From positions 62,001 to 126,000 of the forward strand of contig JANYIN010000163.1 of the NCBI GenBank assembly GCA_025362035.1: a DNA stretch of 64,000 bases. The letters run 5' to 3'. The notes under the pieces were generated by a model. That model was not told the DNA's origin. It searched no databases and worked only from the letters and a program-made list of their open reading frames with translations. The position numbers and the translations under genes are program-made. Shown here piece by piece: positions 1-8,350 of the stretch (position 1 is the first letter of the stretch; every line of letters starts with the position of its first letter). The DNA comes from Gemmatimonadaceae bacterium (GTDB lineage: Bacteria; Gemmatimonadota; Gemmatimonadetes; Gemmatimonadales; Gemmatimonadaceae).

Positions 1-2
1 TT

Positions 3-467
3 GGCCGCTCAGCGACGCACGCGCTGGTGCACCTCCTCGCGGAGCTCGACACGGTGTCGCTGCCGAAGGACGACCAGCTCGGCGACACCACAATCAACAT
101 AGGGTGGCTGTCTGGGGGAGTGGCCGACAACGTGACGGCGCCGAGTGCCGAAGCCCGACTGATGGCGAGACTGGTCACTCCGGCCGATACCGTATGGGAT
201 ATCCTCAACGACTGGGTGCGCGGTCGAGCAGATCTGGAACGCGGCATTGAGGTGCCGCCGGTGCGCCTGGGCACCTTACCCGGCTTCGCAACCTCGGTGG
301 TCGCCTACGCGACCGACATACCAGCGCTGCCCTCGTGGGGCACTCCCTATCTGTTCGGCCCGGGGTCGATCCACGTGGCGCATGGAGCGGACGAGTCCAT
401 CGAGGTCGCGGACCTGCACGCGGCGATCGGCGCGTACGAGCGCATCGTTCGGGAGTTGAGCCGCTAA
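3..467 (+). CDS. M20 family metallopeptidase, C-terminal part (5' end outside window)
   Basis: The reading frame is open from the left edge, so only the last 154 codons are present and the real start lies upstream; the ATG at 27 is internal. The visible part begins in the lid/dimerisation domain (INIGWLSGGVADNVTAPSAE, the usual GGVAxNVxPxxAE pattern of M20 enzymes) and ends in the returning catalytic domain with GPGSIHVAHGADE, where the family has its last metal-ligand histidine. Family members hydrolyse N-acyl amino acids or dipeptides (acetylornithine or succinyl-DAP deacylase type). Substrate cannot be told from this fragment. It converges on the patatin gene and the two stop codons share the bases CTAA. 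Confidence 0.85.
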   Translation, partial: GRSATHALVHLLAELDTVSLPKDDQLGDTTINIGWLSGGVADNVTAPSAEARLMARLVTPADTVWDILNDWVRGRADLERGIEVPPVRLGTLPGFATSVVAYATDIPALPSWGTPYLFGPGSIHVAHGADESIEVADLHAAIGAYERIVRELSR

Positions 468-1570
468 CCGCCGGCTCCGCTGGGTGTGGGATCGCGCTGG
501 GCCTCGAATTCCTCGCTGGACGTGCCACCGTTGCCATTGGTCGTGGAGATGGCGAGAGTCGGGCATTCGTGCACGAACCCGCCGTCTGCTGGAGACCAGT
601 CCACCGTGCGCGACACGGCGTAGGCCTTACCCTCGCCGTCCATGTCCATGAGGTTGGGCGCGATGGTCACGCAGGTGCCGCACCCAGTACACTTCTGGCG
701 ATCCACGAAGATTTCCACGCGCCGTCGCGGGTATACGCAACGCGGGTTGTCCCAGTAGGTGTCGATGTCGCGCAGCGCCCGCATCGCGGCGCGATACCCT
801 TCTTCGATATTCGCCGACGTATCGGCGAAGCTGAGCCAGTTAGCGTCGTTCACCTTCGGCCTGATGAGCACCATTGGCGGTCCGTTCCAGCTCTGTAGCG
901 GGTATTGCTGCAGCGCGTGCATCATCATCGTCGCGGCCCGCATGTAGATCGTCGCGAAGCCCTGGGTGTCGGCGCGCGCAACCTGCGACGCGTCCGAGCT
1001 ACCAACGTCCACGGCGATGATCAGATCAGCGAACTGCGCCGTGATGGAGACGGGAAGATTGTCCACGACGCCACCGTCGATGCAGGTGCGCGCGCCCACG
1101 TGTCCGGGCGGGAAATAGCCGGGCAGGGCGCACGACGCGTACACTGCTTCGCGGACGCTCACATCGCGCAGTCCGGGTAGTCCCCAAACGACGCGCGCGC
1201 CCTGGTCGAGATCGACCGTGTTCACGAGGAGCCTTCGCGGCAGATCGTCGAAGGTGCCCTCGGGTACCGCGTCCGCGCACAACTGCCGCAGCGGCTCCTC
1301 GAGGTAGATGGACCGCGATTGCATCCGGTCCAGAAGCATGCCGAAATGGTTGACGCGAAACAGATCTTTCCGGCGCATGGATTGCACGCGCGCCATCATT
1401 TCGGACACCGAGATGCCGCCCAGGTGCGCCGCGGCGATGAGCGCGCCGATGCTCGTGCCGGCGAACGTATCGGGCACGATGTGGAGTTCTTCGAGTGCGC
1501 GCAGCACTCCGATATGCGCAAATCCCTTCAGCCCACCGCCGCCGAGCACGAGGGCAACACGTCTGGCCAC
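464..1570 (-). CDS. Patatin-like phospholipase fused to a C-terminal [4Fe-4S] ferredoxin domain
   Basis: 368 residues from a GTG start with a GGAGG ribosome site 9 bases upstream. The N-terminal two thirds is a patatin hydrolase: oxyanion loop GGGGLKG (residues 10-16), nucleophile elbow GTSIG (Ser40) and the dyad Asp165 in DGGVVDN. These acyl hydrolases act on membrane lipids or acyl esters. Residues about 284-345 form a small ferredoxin-like module with CTGCGTC (Cys294, 297, 300) and a distant Cys336 followed by Pro, the pattern for one [4Fe-4S] cluster. No signal peptide, so probably cytoplasmic or peripheral. The function of the fused cluster is not known to me; an electron-transfer or redox-sensing role is inference. 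Confidence 0.85.
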   Translation of the reverse strand: MARRVALVLGGGGLKGFAHIGVLRALEELHIVPDTFAGTSIGALIAAAHLGGISVSEMMARVQSMRRKDLFRVNHFGMLLDRMQSRSIYLEEPLRQLCADAVPEGTFDDLPRRLLVNTVDLDQGARVVWGLPGLRDVSVREAVYASCALPGYFPPGHVGARTCIDGGVVDNLPVSITAQFADLIIAVDVGSSDASQVARADTQGFATIYMRAATMMMHALQQYPLQSWNGPPMVLIRPKVNDANWLSFADTSANIEEGYRAAMRALRDIDTYWDNPRCVYPRRRVEIFVDRQKCTGCGTCVTIAPNLMDMDGEGKAYAVSRTVDWSPADGGFVHECPTLAISTTNGNGGTSSEEFEAQRDPTPSGAGG

Positions 1571-1579
1571 GTCGCGGAT

Positions 1580-1584
1580 CCTCC
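1580..1584 (-). promoter_or_regulatory. Ribosome binding site of the patatin-ferredoxin gene
   Basis: Read on the minus strand this is GGAGG, 9 bases before the GTG start at 1570. It supports that GTG as the initiation codon. Confidence 0.65.
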
Positions 1585-1642
1585 GTTCGTGCCGATTGGG
1601 CCGGCGGATGTGGACGACTGCCGCCGCGCCGCAGGATAGTAA

Positions 1643-1693
1643 CGGGTAGCTTCATACCCGGCCTTCTCTGCCCGGCGTGCGATCATCTCGCAC
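1643..1693. repeat. Two short perfect inverted repeats in the 235-base spacer
   Basis: CGGGTA-6-TACCCG (1643-1660) and GTGCGA-5-TCGCAC (1677-1693) lie between two minus-strand genes (the 126-residue protein and the patatin gene). Neither is followed by a T-run on either strand, so they do not look like standard intrinsic terminators. They could be RNA hairpins at the end of the upstream message or operator sites. Otherwise I see nothing in this spacer. Confidence 0.4.
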
Positions 1694-1805
1694 GCAGCTG
1701 ATAGTTGCGGCGCTCGTGCCGAGAGACTTGAGGTTCGGTGATCCTCGACACGACAGTGACGTCCGGCGCCCAGACGGCCCCGGACGTTCCCGACGTCGCG
1801 CGGCT

Positions 1806-2186
1806 CTACTGAACGTACTGGTACAGGCCGATCAGCCCCACTACGGCGCCACCCACCGAAATGGCATATCCTGCCCCGCCACCGACGATGAGCCCCGTGA
1901 GCACCGCGGCGCCGCCGACGACCATGAGTGCGACACTCTGTCCATACCCACCGCTTCGCACGGGGGCCGGCGAGGCATTGTGAGAGTCCGTGCCCCTCCG
2001 CACGCCGACCGCGGCGGCATTCATCGTCGGTCCTGCCGCCGGCGCTGGTGCGACCGAATCCACAACGACCGCGGGGGCGGGAGCAGCCGACACCGTGGCC
2101 TCCTGCGCGCGAACTGAAGTAGCCGACAGCACGAGCGCGGCAACGACCAGAAACTGCGGCCGGACAGAACGGATGAGTCGATTCAT
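1806..2186 (-). CDS. Exported Ala-rich membrane protein, unknown function
   Basis: 126 residues, not recognised. It has an N-terminal signal peptide (hydrophobic run then SVRAQ, likely cut after ARA-equivalent VRA), a low-complexity Ala/Pro/Val stretch at about residues 28-60, and two glycine-rich hydrophobic segments at the C-terminus (about 80-125) that could span a membrane. The ATG at 2186 sits only 10 bases from a perfect TATAAT on the same strand. Similar short signal-anchored proteins are common in this phylum, but no role can be assigned. Confidence 0.65.
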   Translation of the reverse strand: MNRLIRSVRPQFLVVAALVLSATSVRAQEATVSAAPAPAVVVDSVAPAPAAGPTMNAAAVGVRRGTDSHNASPAPVRSGGYGQSVALMVVGGAAVLTGLIVGGGAGYAISVGGAVVGLIGLYQYVQ

Positions 2187-2195
2187 TGCGGATCC

Positions 2196-2201
2196 ATTAT
2201 A
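2196..2201 (-). promoter_or_regulatory. Candidate -10 box (TATAAT) very close to the start codon
   Basis: A perfect TATAAT on the minus strand ends 10 bases before the ATG at 2186, which would place transcription start about 3 bases from the start codon. No good -35 match is seen 17 bases further up (TCGCCT). If used, the message would be essentially leaderless, consistent with the lack of a Shine-Dalgarno sequence. Confidence 0.4.
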
Positions 2202-2334
2202 GGGGACGCGAGGTACAGAGGCGAGCGGCGCATTGTGAAGTATATACCCTCGCGGCGGGCGGTGTTGAGCCGTGGGTCAACGGCGCGTAACTTGAGCGCG
2301 TGCCCATCCATGCTACGAGCCCGGCGCGTCACCA

Positions 2335-3687
2335 GTGACGACATTCGCGAAGCGCCGCGGCGGCGCCGGCGAGGGCAGTCTCATTCGTGCGATCGGAACC
2401 TGGGGGCTTGTCGCCAGCATCGTGAACGTCACGGTGGGCGGCGGCATCTTCCGCCTTCCTGGAAGTGCGGAAATTACCGGCCGACTCGGTGCGGCCGCCC
2501 CGCTCGCGTACGTTGCGTGCGCAATCGTGATGGGATTGATCGTGCTCTGCATCGCGGAAGCCGGCAGCCGTGTGTCCCTCACTGGTGGGCCATACGCCTA
2601 CGTGGAAGCGACGTTTGGACGGTACGTGGGCTTCCTGGTGGGCGTGTTGTTGTGGCTCATCGGCGCCACGGCGATACCGGGCGTTGCCGGGCTGTTTGCG
2701 GACGCAGCCGCGAGACTTGTCCCTGTTCTCGGTTCGTTGGGAGGACGTGCGACGTTCCTCGCGGTCATGTTCGGCATTGTCACGCTGATCAATATCGGAG
2801 GGGTGAAGTATGGGACGCGCTTGAACGCCATCCTCACGGTCGCCAAGCTCGCGCCGCTCCTTCTGCTGCTGGCGGTCGGGGCGTTCGCGGTTCGCGGCGA
2901 AAACCTGCGCTGGCCCAGCGGAATGCCCGCGGCGGTGGATGTTTCGCGGGCTTCTGTGATCTTGATATTCGCCTTTGCCGGTGTCGAATCCGCACTCGTC
3001 CCCAGTGGTGAAGTGCGCGATGCGACGCGCACCGTACCGCGGGCCGTGCTGCTCGCGATGGCGGTGATCACCGTGGTGTACGTCTCTCTGCAACTGGTGG
3101 CTCAGGGTGTACTCGGCCCGGCGCTCGTCGGCGATCCGACGCCACTGGCTACGGCGGCCGGGCGGGTGTTCGGGCCGTGGGGTGTGGTGCTGCTGTCCAC
3201 GGGATTCATGATCTCGGCGTTCGGCTACTTGAGCGGAATGATGCTCGCCGTGCCCAGGGCGCTCTATGCCTTTGGGCGCGATGGCATTCTCCCGCGGCAA
3301 TTCGCTGTCGTCCACCCCCGCTACCGGACCCCATGGGTGGCCATCATCGCGCAATCACTGCTGGCGTGGACGCTATCGGTGACGAACAGCTTCGAAACGC
3401 TCGCCATCATCGCCAACGTGTCGGCGGCGCTGATCTATCTGGGGTGCGCGGCTGCCGCATGGAGGCTTCGCCGAACGGCTCCGTCGGCCGGAGACGGAAC
3501 GCTCTTTCGAATGCCCGGGGGCGCGGTCGTGCCGGCGTTGGCGGCCATGGCCATCCTGTTCCTGCTCGCCACGGTGACAGGAAAGGAGTGGAGCGTGCTC
3601 GCCGCCGTGTTGGCGGTCGCGAGTCTGCTTTACTTCCTCGCGGCCCGGCGTCCCGCCGATATCACCGCCCAGTTCGAGATGCCATGA
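2335..3687 (+). CDS. APC-superfamily amino acid permease
   Basis: 450 residues from GTG, about 12 hydrophobic segments. The first helix has the APC signature GLVASIVNVTVGGGIFRLPG (TM1 with the unwound G-G-G substrate site) and TM2 carries the usual glycines. The family exchanges or imports amino acids and polyamines across the inner membrane with protons. Its stop overlaps the start of the next gene (ATGA), so it is translated together with a class V PLP enzyme, which suggests the transported substrate is the amino acid that enzyme acts on. Exact substrate is not visible. Confidence 0.88.
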   Translation: MTTFAKRRGGAGEGSLIRAIGTWGLVASIVNVTVGGGIFRLPGSAEITGRLGAAAPLAYVACAIVMGLIVLCIAEAGSRVSLTGGPYAYVEATFGRYVGFLVGVLLWLIGATAIPGVAGLFADAAARLVPVLGSLGGRATFLAVMFGIVTLINIGGVKYGTRLNAILTVAKLAPLLLLLAVGAFAVRGENLRWPSGMPAAVDVSRASVILIFAFAGVESALVPSGEVRDATRTVPRAVLLAMAVITVVYVSLQLVAQGVLGPALVGDPTPLATAAGRVFGPWGVVLLSTGFMISAFGYLSGMMLAVPRALYAFGRDGILPRQFAVVHPRYRTPWVAIIAQSLLAWTLSVTNSFETLAIIANVSAALIYLGCAAAAWRLRRTAPSAGDGTLFRMPGGAVVPALAAMAILFLLATVTGKEWSVLAAVLAVASLLYFLAARRPADITAQFEMP

Positions 3688-4880
3688 CACGCGATCCGCT
3701 CCTCCGATTCCGGGCAGAATTTCCCATCCTGGCCACCACCAATTACCAGGTGTCCAATTCGCTGGGCGCCATGCCGCGTGAGGTTCCTGACCGGCTGACC
3801 GAGTATGCGAACCAGTGGGCGACGCGTGGGGTGCGCGCGTGGGCTGAGGGTTGGTGGGACATGCCCGTAGCAGTCGGCGACGAGATCGCGCCGCTCATTG
3901 GCGCCGGCAAGGGCGAGGTGGCGATGGTGGCCAACGTCTCGATCGGACAGGCGCAAGTCTTCTCGGCGCTGGACTACACCGAGGGCGGGCGCGACACGAT
4001 CGTAATGACCGAGCTGGATTTCCCGTCCGTGCGCTATGTGTACGACGCTCTCGCGACCCGTCTCGGCGCCCGCGTGGTGGTGGTGCCGAGCGACGATGGC
4101 ATCGGCATTGATCACGAGCGCCTGCTGGCCGCCATCGACGAACGGACGCGACTGGTTTCCATATCGCACGTACTGTTTCGGTCGGCATACATCATGGATG
4201 CGGCCCGCATCTGCGCGCACGCGCATCGAATGGGCGCGCTTGTATCCCTCGACGCGTATCACTCGGTGGGCATCGTTCCGGTAGACGTACGTGCGCTGGA
4301 CGCTGACTTTCTGACGGGCGGCGTGCTCAAGTGGCTCTGCGGTGGTCCTGGTGGATCCTTTCTCTGGGTGAAGCCCGAGGTCAGCGCGCGATGTGCCCCG
4401 ACGTTGACGGGCTGGCAGGCCCACGAGCACCCGTTCTCGTTCGAGTCGGAGATGTCATACGCGTCCGGCGCGTGGCGTTGGCTCTCTGGTACGCCAGCGG
4501 TTCCGGCGCTCTTTGCGGCGCCGGCCGGTCCGCGCATCGTTCGCGAGGCGGGCATGCCGGCCATTCGCGCCAAGAGCATCCGGCAGACCTCGCGGTTGAT
4601 CGACCTGGCGGACGCGCGAGGGTTCGCGGTCACGGCACCACGGGATCCCGAGCGTCGTGGCGGCACCGTGGCGTTCGACGTCCCTCATGCCCGCGAAGTC
4701 GCTCAGGCGCTACTCGCGCGCGACGTGATCGTGGACTACCGACCGGGTGCCGGCATCCGCGTGGCGCCACACTTCTACACGAGTGATGACGAGGTGGAGC
4801 AGGTCGTCGCGTCGATCGACGACATCCTCGCGCGCGGGTCGTGGAAGCGATACACTGACCAGAGGCTGGTCGTGACGTAA
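3684..4880 (+). CDS. Class V PLP enzyme, kynureninase-like aminotransferase family
   Basis: 398 residues starting at the ATG that overlaps the permease stop; the track ORF begins earlier in the same frame but the upstream part is out of frame with the permease and lacks family sequence. Features: ISHVLFRSAYIMD, then DAYHSVG (Asp that binds the PLP pyridine N), and GGVLKWLCGGPGGSFLW, where the Lys should form the Schiff base; this block resembles kynureninase (K-x-L-x-GGPG). N-terminal LATTNYQVSNSLGAMP also fits. The family cleaves or transaminates amino acids; kynureninase or a related lyase are candidates. No other tryptophan-degradation gene is nearby, so the substrate stays open. Confidence 0.8.
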   Translation: MTRDPLLRFRAEFPILATTNYQVSNSLGAMPREVPDRLTEYANQWATRGVRAWAEGWWDMPVAVGDEIAPLIGAGKGEVAMVANVSIGQAQVFSALDYTEGGRDTIVMTELDFPSVRYVYDALATRLGARVVVVPSDDGIGIDHERLLAAIDERTRLVSISHVLFRSAYIMDAARICAHAHRMGALVSLDAYHSVGIVPVDVRALDADFLTGGVLKWLCGGPGGSFLWVKPEVSARCAPTLTGWQAHEHPFSFESEMSYASGAWRWLSGTPAVPALFAAPAGPRIVREAGMPAIRAKSIRQTSRLIDLADARGFAVTAPRDPERRGGTVAFDVPHAREVAQALLARDVIVDYRPGAGIRVAPHFYTSDDEVEQVVASIDDILARGSWKRYTDQRLVVT

Positions 4881-4922
4881 TCCAGGCACGCTTCGGCCAT
4901 CCCGTTCCTCAACCAGACTCGC

Positions 4923-5168
4923 ATGCCTCCTGCCGCCGAGAAGTTTCGCAAGGCTTACGTCAATGTGGATCATCCGGCCGTGGTGCTTCGTTTCGAGGAC
5001 GGCCACGAGATCCGCGTCGCTCAGGGGAAGGTAAAGACCTTCGACGCCTATCGCGGCGAGGTCATCCGGATCGTCGCGCTGTACGACCCGACCTCCAAGG
5101 ATCGCGATCTCCTGGAGTCGGTCCGGGCGGAGGAACTGCCGGACGCGGAGCCCCACGAATCGCGATGA
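4923..5168 (+). CDS. Small conserved-looking cytoplasmic protein, unknown function
   Basis: 81 residues, not recognised. It is soluble and charged, with an N-terminal segment predicted to be mostly beta (VVLRFEDGHEIRVAQGKVKTF) and an acidic C-terminal tail. It sits 42 bases after the PLP enzyme and its stop overlaps the start of the beta-lactamase-fold gene (ATGA), so it is probably translated as part of that unit. Coding is supported by the coupling and by strong third-position GC. Confidence 0.6.
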   Translation: MPPAAEKFRKAYVNVDHPAVVLRFEDGHEIRVAQGKVKTFDAYRGEVIRIVALYDPTSKDRDLLESVRAEELPDAEPHESR

Positions 5169-6097
5169 GCACACGGTGCGCGTTGGTGGCGATGCTCGTC
5201 GCGGTTGCTGCGATCCCTGCGGGAGCCGGCGCACAGGGCGGGCGCGATGTATTTCAACACGCCGACACGGCGTCGCTCCACAGGTCGTTCGAGTCGCTCG
5301 CCAACGCCCATCACGGCATCGTCGGGTATTCGGTATCCAACCTGGACACCGGTGAGCGGTTCGAGCGGCGCGGGGACGAAACATTTTCCACGGCGAGTCT
5401 CATCAAGGTGCCCATCCTCGTGACGGTGTATGATCTCGTCGAGAAGGGACAACTCGCACTCGACGACCCGCTCACCGTGCTGAAGCTGGACAAGGTAGGC
5501 GGGTCTGGGCAGCTCCAGTTTCTGCACGACAACGCCCTCATTACCGTGCACGACGCGGCGTGGCTCATGATCACGCTCAGCGACAACACCGCCACCAACC
5601 TCCTGCTCGACCGGATCATCATCCGGCGCGTCTGGGACAAGATGGAGAAGCTGGGCCTTCCCCATACCAAGGTTCACTCAAAGAGCTTCCTGCGGAACTC
5701 GAGCGTCGCCATGGACAGTTCCGTGAAGTACGGTCTGGGTGTGACGACGCCGAACGAGATGGCGCGGCTCTTTGCGCTGCTTGCCGACGGGCGCGCCGTG
5801 AGCCCGCGCGCCGACAGCGCGATGCTCGACATCCTCGCGCACAACGATGCCTTCGACAAACTGCAACGGTATGTCCAGGGGCTGGACGTGCCGCACAAGA
5901 CCGGCGACACCGACCAGGTACGCACCGAGTGCGCGCTCTTTCCCCTGCAGTCGCGCGTGGTGGCCTGCGTGCTCACGAAGGACAATCAGGATCAGCGGTA
6001 CATGATCGACAACGATGCCCACGTGATGATGGCGCACATGGGAGAAGCCCTGGCGGGTGCGTGGCCTCGACGACCAGAGCCCGGGCGGCGGCCTTGA
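5165..6097 (+). CDS. Exported serine hydrolase of class A beta-lactamase fold, omega-loop Glu not found
   Basis: 310 residues with a signal peptide (cut near GAGAQ). The serine-beta-lactamase motifs are present in order: SLIK (Ser78, Lys81), SDN (139-141) and KTG (245-247). Between SDN and the TTPNEM segment, where class A enzymes carry ExxLN with the deacylating Glu166, the sequence is SKSFLRNSSVAMDSSVKYG, with no such motif. A protein with the acylation residues but no deacylation Glu would be expected to bind penicillins slowly rather than destroy them, or to act on another ester or peptide. Periplasmic. The name beta-lactamase should therefore be used with caution. Confidence 0.8.
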   Translation: MSTRCALVAMLVAVAAIPAGAGAQGGRDVFQHADTASLHRSFESLANAHHGIVGYSVSNLDTGERFERRGDETFSTASLIKVPILVTVYDLVEKGQLALDDPLTVLKLDKVGGSGQLQFLHDNALITVHDAAWLMITLSDNTATNLLLDRIIIRRVWDKMEKLGLPHTKVHSKSFLRNSSVAMDSSVKYGLGVTTPNEMARLFALLADGRAVSPRADSAMLDILAHNDAFDKLQRYVQGLDVPHKTGDTDQVRTECALFPLQSRVVACVLTKDNQDQRYMIDNDAHVMMAHMGEALAGAWPRRPEPGRRP

Positions 6098-6140
6098 CTC
6101 GGGTCGGCGCGAAGGGAGACGCTCACAGTCACGTTCCGGG

Positions 6141-7064
6141 ATGCTTGTAGCCCGAATCCGCGTCATCCCCAATGTCGCGTCCGCGCTCGCCTCCGGGCGC
6201 GCCGTGGTCGCCCTGGAGAGCTCGGTGTTGGCGCAAGGCCTGCCCATTCCACAGAATCGCGAGGCCGCCCGTCGCATGGTGCAGGGTGTCGAGCTGGGGG
6301 GGGCTGTGCCGGCCTTCACGGCTGTGGTGTGCGGCGTACCGACGATGGGCCTCGAGCCGGACGAGTTGAATCGGTTTCTGGCTCGCGACGGCGTGCGCAA
6401 GGTCGCAGCGCGGGACCTGGCCGCGACGATCGCGCAGAAAGCGGATGGTGCGACCACCGTATCCGCGTCGCTGTGCATCGCTGGCCTGGCGGGCGTGCGC
6501 GTCTTTGCCACGGGTGGCATCGGAGGCGTGCACCGCGACTCCCCGTTCGACGAATCCGGCGACCTCGCCGAGCTCGCGCGAACACCGATGGTGGTCGTGT
6601 GCGCGGGCGCGAAGTCCATCCTCGACCTGCCTGCCACGCTCGAGCGGCTCGAAACGCTGGGCGTGTTGGTCGTCGGCTACCGGACGAACGAGCTGCCCGG
6701 CTTCTTCACGCAGACTACCGGTCTCATGCTGTCGACGCGCGCCGATTCTCCGGAAGAGATTGCCGCCATCTACCGGGCCGGTCTCGCCTTGGGACGGCCC
6801 CAGGCGATGCTGGTGGTGCAGCAGCCGCCCGACGCCGTGGCGCTGCCGCAGCGCCTGGTGGACGACGCCGTGACCGATGCGCTGGCGCAGGCGCGTTCCT
6901 CGGGCATTTCGGGACCTGCCACCACGCCGTTTCTGCTCGCCGCCGTGCTTCGCGCGACCGATGGGCGATCTTTATCCGCGAATCTCGGATTACTGGAGGA
7001 GAACGCGGCGTTGGCGGGCCGCATCGCGATTGCACTCCAGCGGGAGGCCGATACTCTGTCCTAG
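6141..7064 (+). CDS. psuG: Pseudouridine-5'-phosphate glycosidase
   Basis: 307 residues from the ATG at 6141; the track ORF starts earlier but overlaps the previous gene and lacks family sequence there. Strong family blocks are visible: ALESSVLAQGLP near the N-terminus, GGVPTxG-like VVCGVPTMGL, ARDL, GATTVSASL, FATGGIGGVHR, VCAGAKSILDLPATLE, GYRTNELPGFF and the C-terminal GPATTPFLL. The enzyme reversibly splits pseudouridine 5'-phosphate into uracil and ribose 5-phosphate, the second step of pseudouridine salvage; the Lys in GAKSILD is the expected catalytic residue. The partner kinase PsuK is not in the window. Confidence 0.95.
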   Translation: MLVARIRVIPNVASALASGRAVVALESSVLAQGLPIPQNREAARRMVQGVELGGAVPAFTAVVCGVPTMGLEPDELNRFLARDGVRKVAARDLAATIAQKADGATTVSASLCIAGLAGVRVFATGGIGGVHRDSPFDESGDLAELARTPMVVVCAGAKSILDLPATLERLETLGVLVVGYRTNELPGFFTQTTGLMLSTRADSPEEIAAIYRAGLALGRPQAMLVVQQPPDAVALPQRLVDDAVTDALAQARSSGISGPATTPFLLAAVLRATDGRSLSANLGLLEENAALAGRIAIALQREADTLS

Positions 7065-7118
7065 CGACGACGGCGTACCGATTTCTCGAGTTTTCTCTCC
7101 AATCGAGGCGCAAAGCCG

Positions 7119-7148
7119 TTGAACTTGTCCGACACCAAATGGTACAAT
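7119..7148 (+). promoter_or_regulatory. Candidate sigma70-type promoter of the TPR gene
   Basis: TTGAAC (7119-7124), an 18-base spacer and TACAAT (7143-7148), each one or two bases from consensus, 33 bases before the ATG at 7181. It lies in a 116-base spacer after psuG, so the TPR/ABC/M16 run probably starts its own message here. Confidence 0.6.
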
Positions 7149-7166
7149 AGGTCATCTCTCACGAGC

Positions 7167-7172
7167 AGGAGG
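7167..7172 (+). promoter_or_regulatory. Strong ribosome binding site AGGAGG
   Basis: Perfect AGGAGG 8 bases before the ATG at 7181; it fixes that start. Confidence 0.7.
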
Positions 7173-7180
7173 CTGTACCC

Positions 7181-8350
7181 ATGGCCACTCCGTTCCTGAG
7201 TTCCGAAGAATACGATGAACGCGCGCATCAACTTTACAATGAGGGGCAGTACGATGATGCGCTGACGACGTTGCGCGAGGGGCTTGCGCTGTACCCGAAC
7301 TCGGTCGAGCTGCACATCGGCGTTGGGTACGCGCGCTTGGCGCGGGAGGAATACGCGTGGGCACGGCGAAGCTTCGAGGAGGCCCTGGTACTCGAACCGG
7401 AACACGAGGACGCACTTGCCGGACTCGGCGAGGCGTTGCTCAAGTTCGGGCTCGAAGAGGCCGCGCTTCGCTGTTTCCAACGTACGCTCGAGCTCGGATA
7501 CGCGGACGATCTCGATCTGATGCTCCAGAGCGGGCGCGCCCTGTTCCGTGAGGCATCGGTTCGGGATCGACGCGAGCTTTTCACTGCGGCGAAGGAGTTC
7601 TTCGAGGTCGCTACACAGCAGGCGCCTGAGAGCGCCGAGGCGATCGCGTGCGTGGGCTACGCACAACACCGGCTCGGCGAGGACGATGCGGCGGTGGCCT
7701 CCCTGCGCCGCTCGCTGAAGGCCGACAGCGAACACGCGGAGGCGCGCATCTACCTCGCGAACGTGCTGTACGACCGCGGCGACTATGACGCCGCGCTCTA
7801 TCATTTCGAGCGCACCGCGACCGAGGATCACTGGGACGAGCTCGGGATCTGGCGATTGATCGAACTCAAGCGGGCCGCGCAAAAGCTCAGCGAGCACGAT
7901 CCCGAGCTGAAGCCATGGGAAGATCGCCTGCAGGAGCTGAGCGGGGAGTTGGACGACATCGATGAGCTCTTTATCGAGGTAGACGGCGCGGTCGCGGCCG
8001 AAAGTGGCGATGTCGAAGTCGCCCGCGGCCAACTGGAGTTGTTCGGCACGCTTCTTTCCTCTCTGGCCACGGCGAAGGCGGAGGGCGACGGCATCCCCAA
8101 TGACGAGAACGCGGGGAGTCACGAAGTCCTGACGCCGGACGGTCGGCAGCTGACTGGGTCATGGGAGGACATAGTGCACTCGATGGAACAGGTCGATACC
8201 GAAGCCGGAAAGCATCACACCTTGCAGGACTTCATGTCGCGGGCGGCGAAGCGGGCATTCCGGGAAACCGGCGTGCGCGTGCCGAGCCATGATGCCGAGC
8301 TGTTTGTCCGCGCTAGTGCCCAGGCGGGCCTTCTGCGCATCGTCAGGTGA
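7181..8350 (+). CDS. Cytoplasmic TPR-repeat protein
   Basis: 389 residues, no signal peptide. The N-terminal 230 residues carry at least five tetratricopeptide-type helical pairs (for example AHQLYNEGQYDDALTTLREG, ALYPNSVELHIGVGYARLAR, EALVLEPEHEDALAGLGEAL, YLANVLYDRGDYDAALYHFE). The C-terminal part (about 240-389) is acidic and not repetitive and is not recognised. TPR arrays are protein-binding scaffolds. The stop overlaps the next start (GTGA), and the next gene also has TPRs, so the two probably work together. Confidence 0.8.
   Translation: MATPFLSSEEYDERAHQLYNEGQYDDALTTLREGLALYPNSVELHIGVGYARLAREEYAWARRSFEEALVLEPEHEDALAGLGEALLKFGLEEAALRCFQRTLELGYADDLDLMLQSGRALFREASVRDRRELFTAAKEFFEVATQQAPESAEAIACVGYAQHRLGEDDAAVASLRRSLKADSEHAEARIYLANVLYDRGDYDAALYHFERTATEDHWDELGIWRLIELKRAAQKLSEHDPELKPWEDRLQELSGELDDIDELFIEVDGAVAAESGDVEVARGQLELFGTLLSSLATAKAEGDGIPNDENAGSHEVLTPDGRQLTGSWEDIVHSMEQVDTEAGKHHTLQDFMSRAAKRAFRETGVRVPSHDAELFVRASAQAGLLRIVR

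Noticed and set aside
2329-3354. 341-residue minus-strand ORF antisense to the first APC permease
   Set aside because: Composition (His, Arg, Gln, Gly) is typical of antisense frames of GC-rich membrane protein genes.
5165-6097. Calling this an antibiotic-resistance beta-lactamase
   Set aside because: The deacylating Glu motif of class A is not present, so resistance cannot be claimed from sequence.
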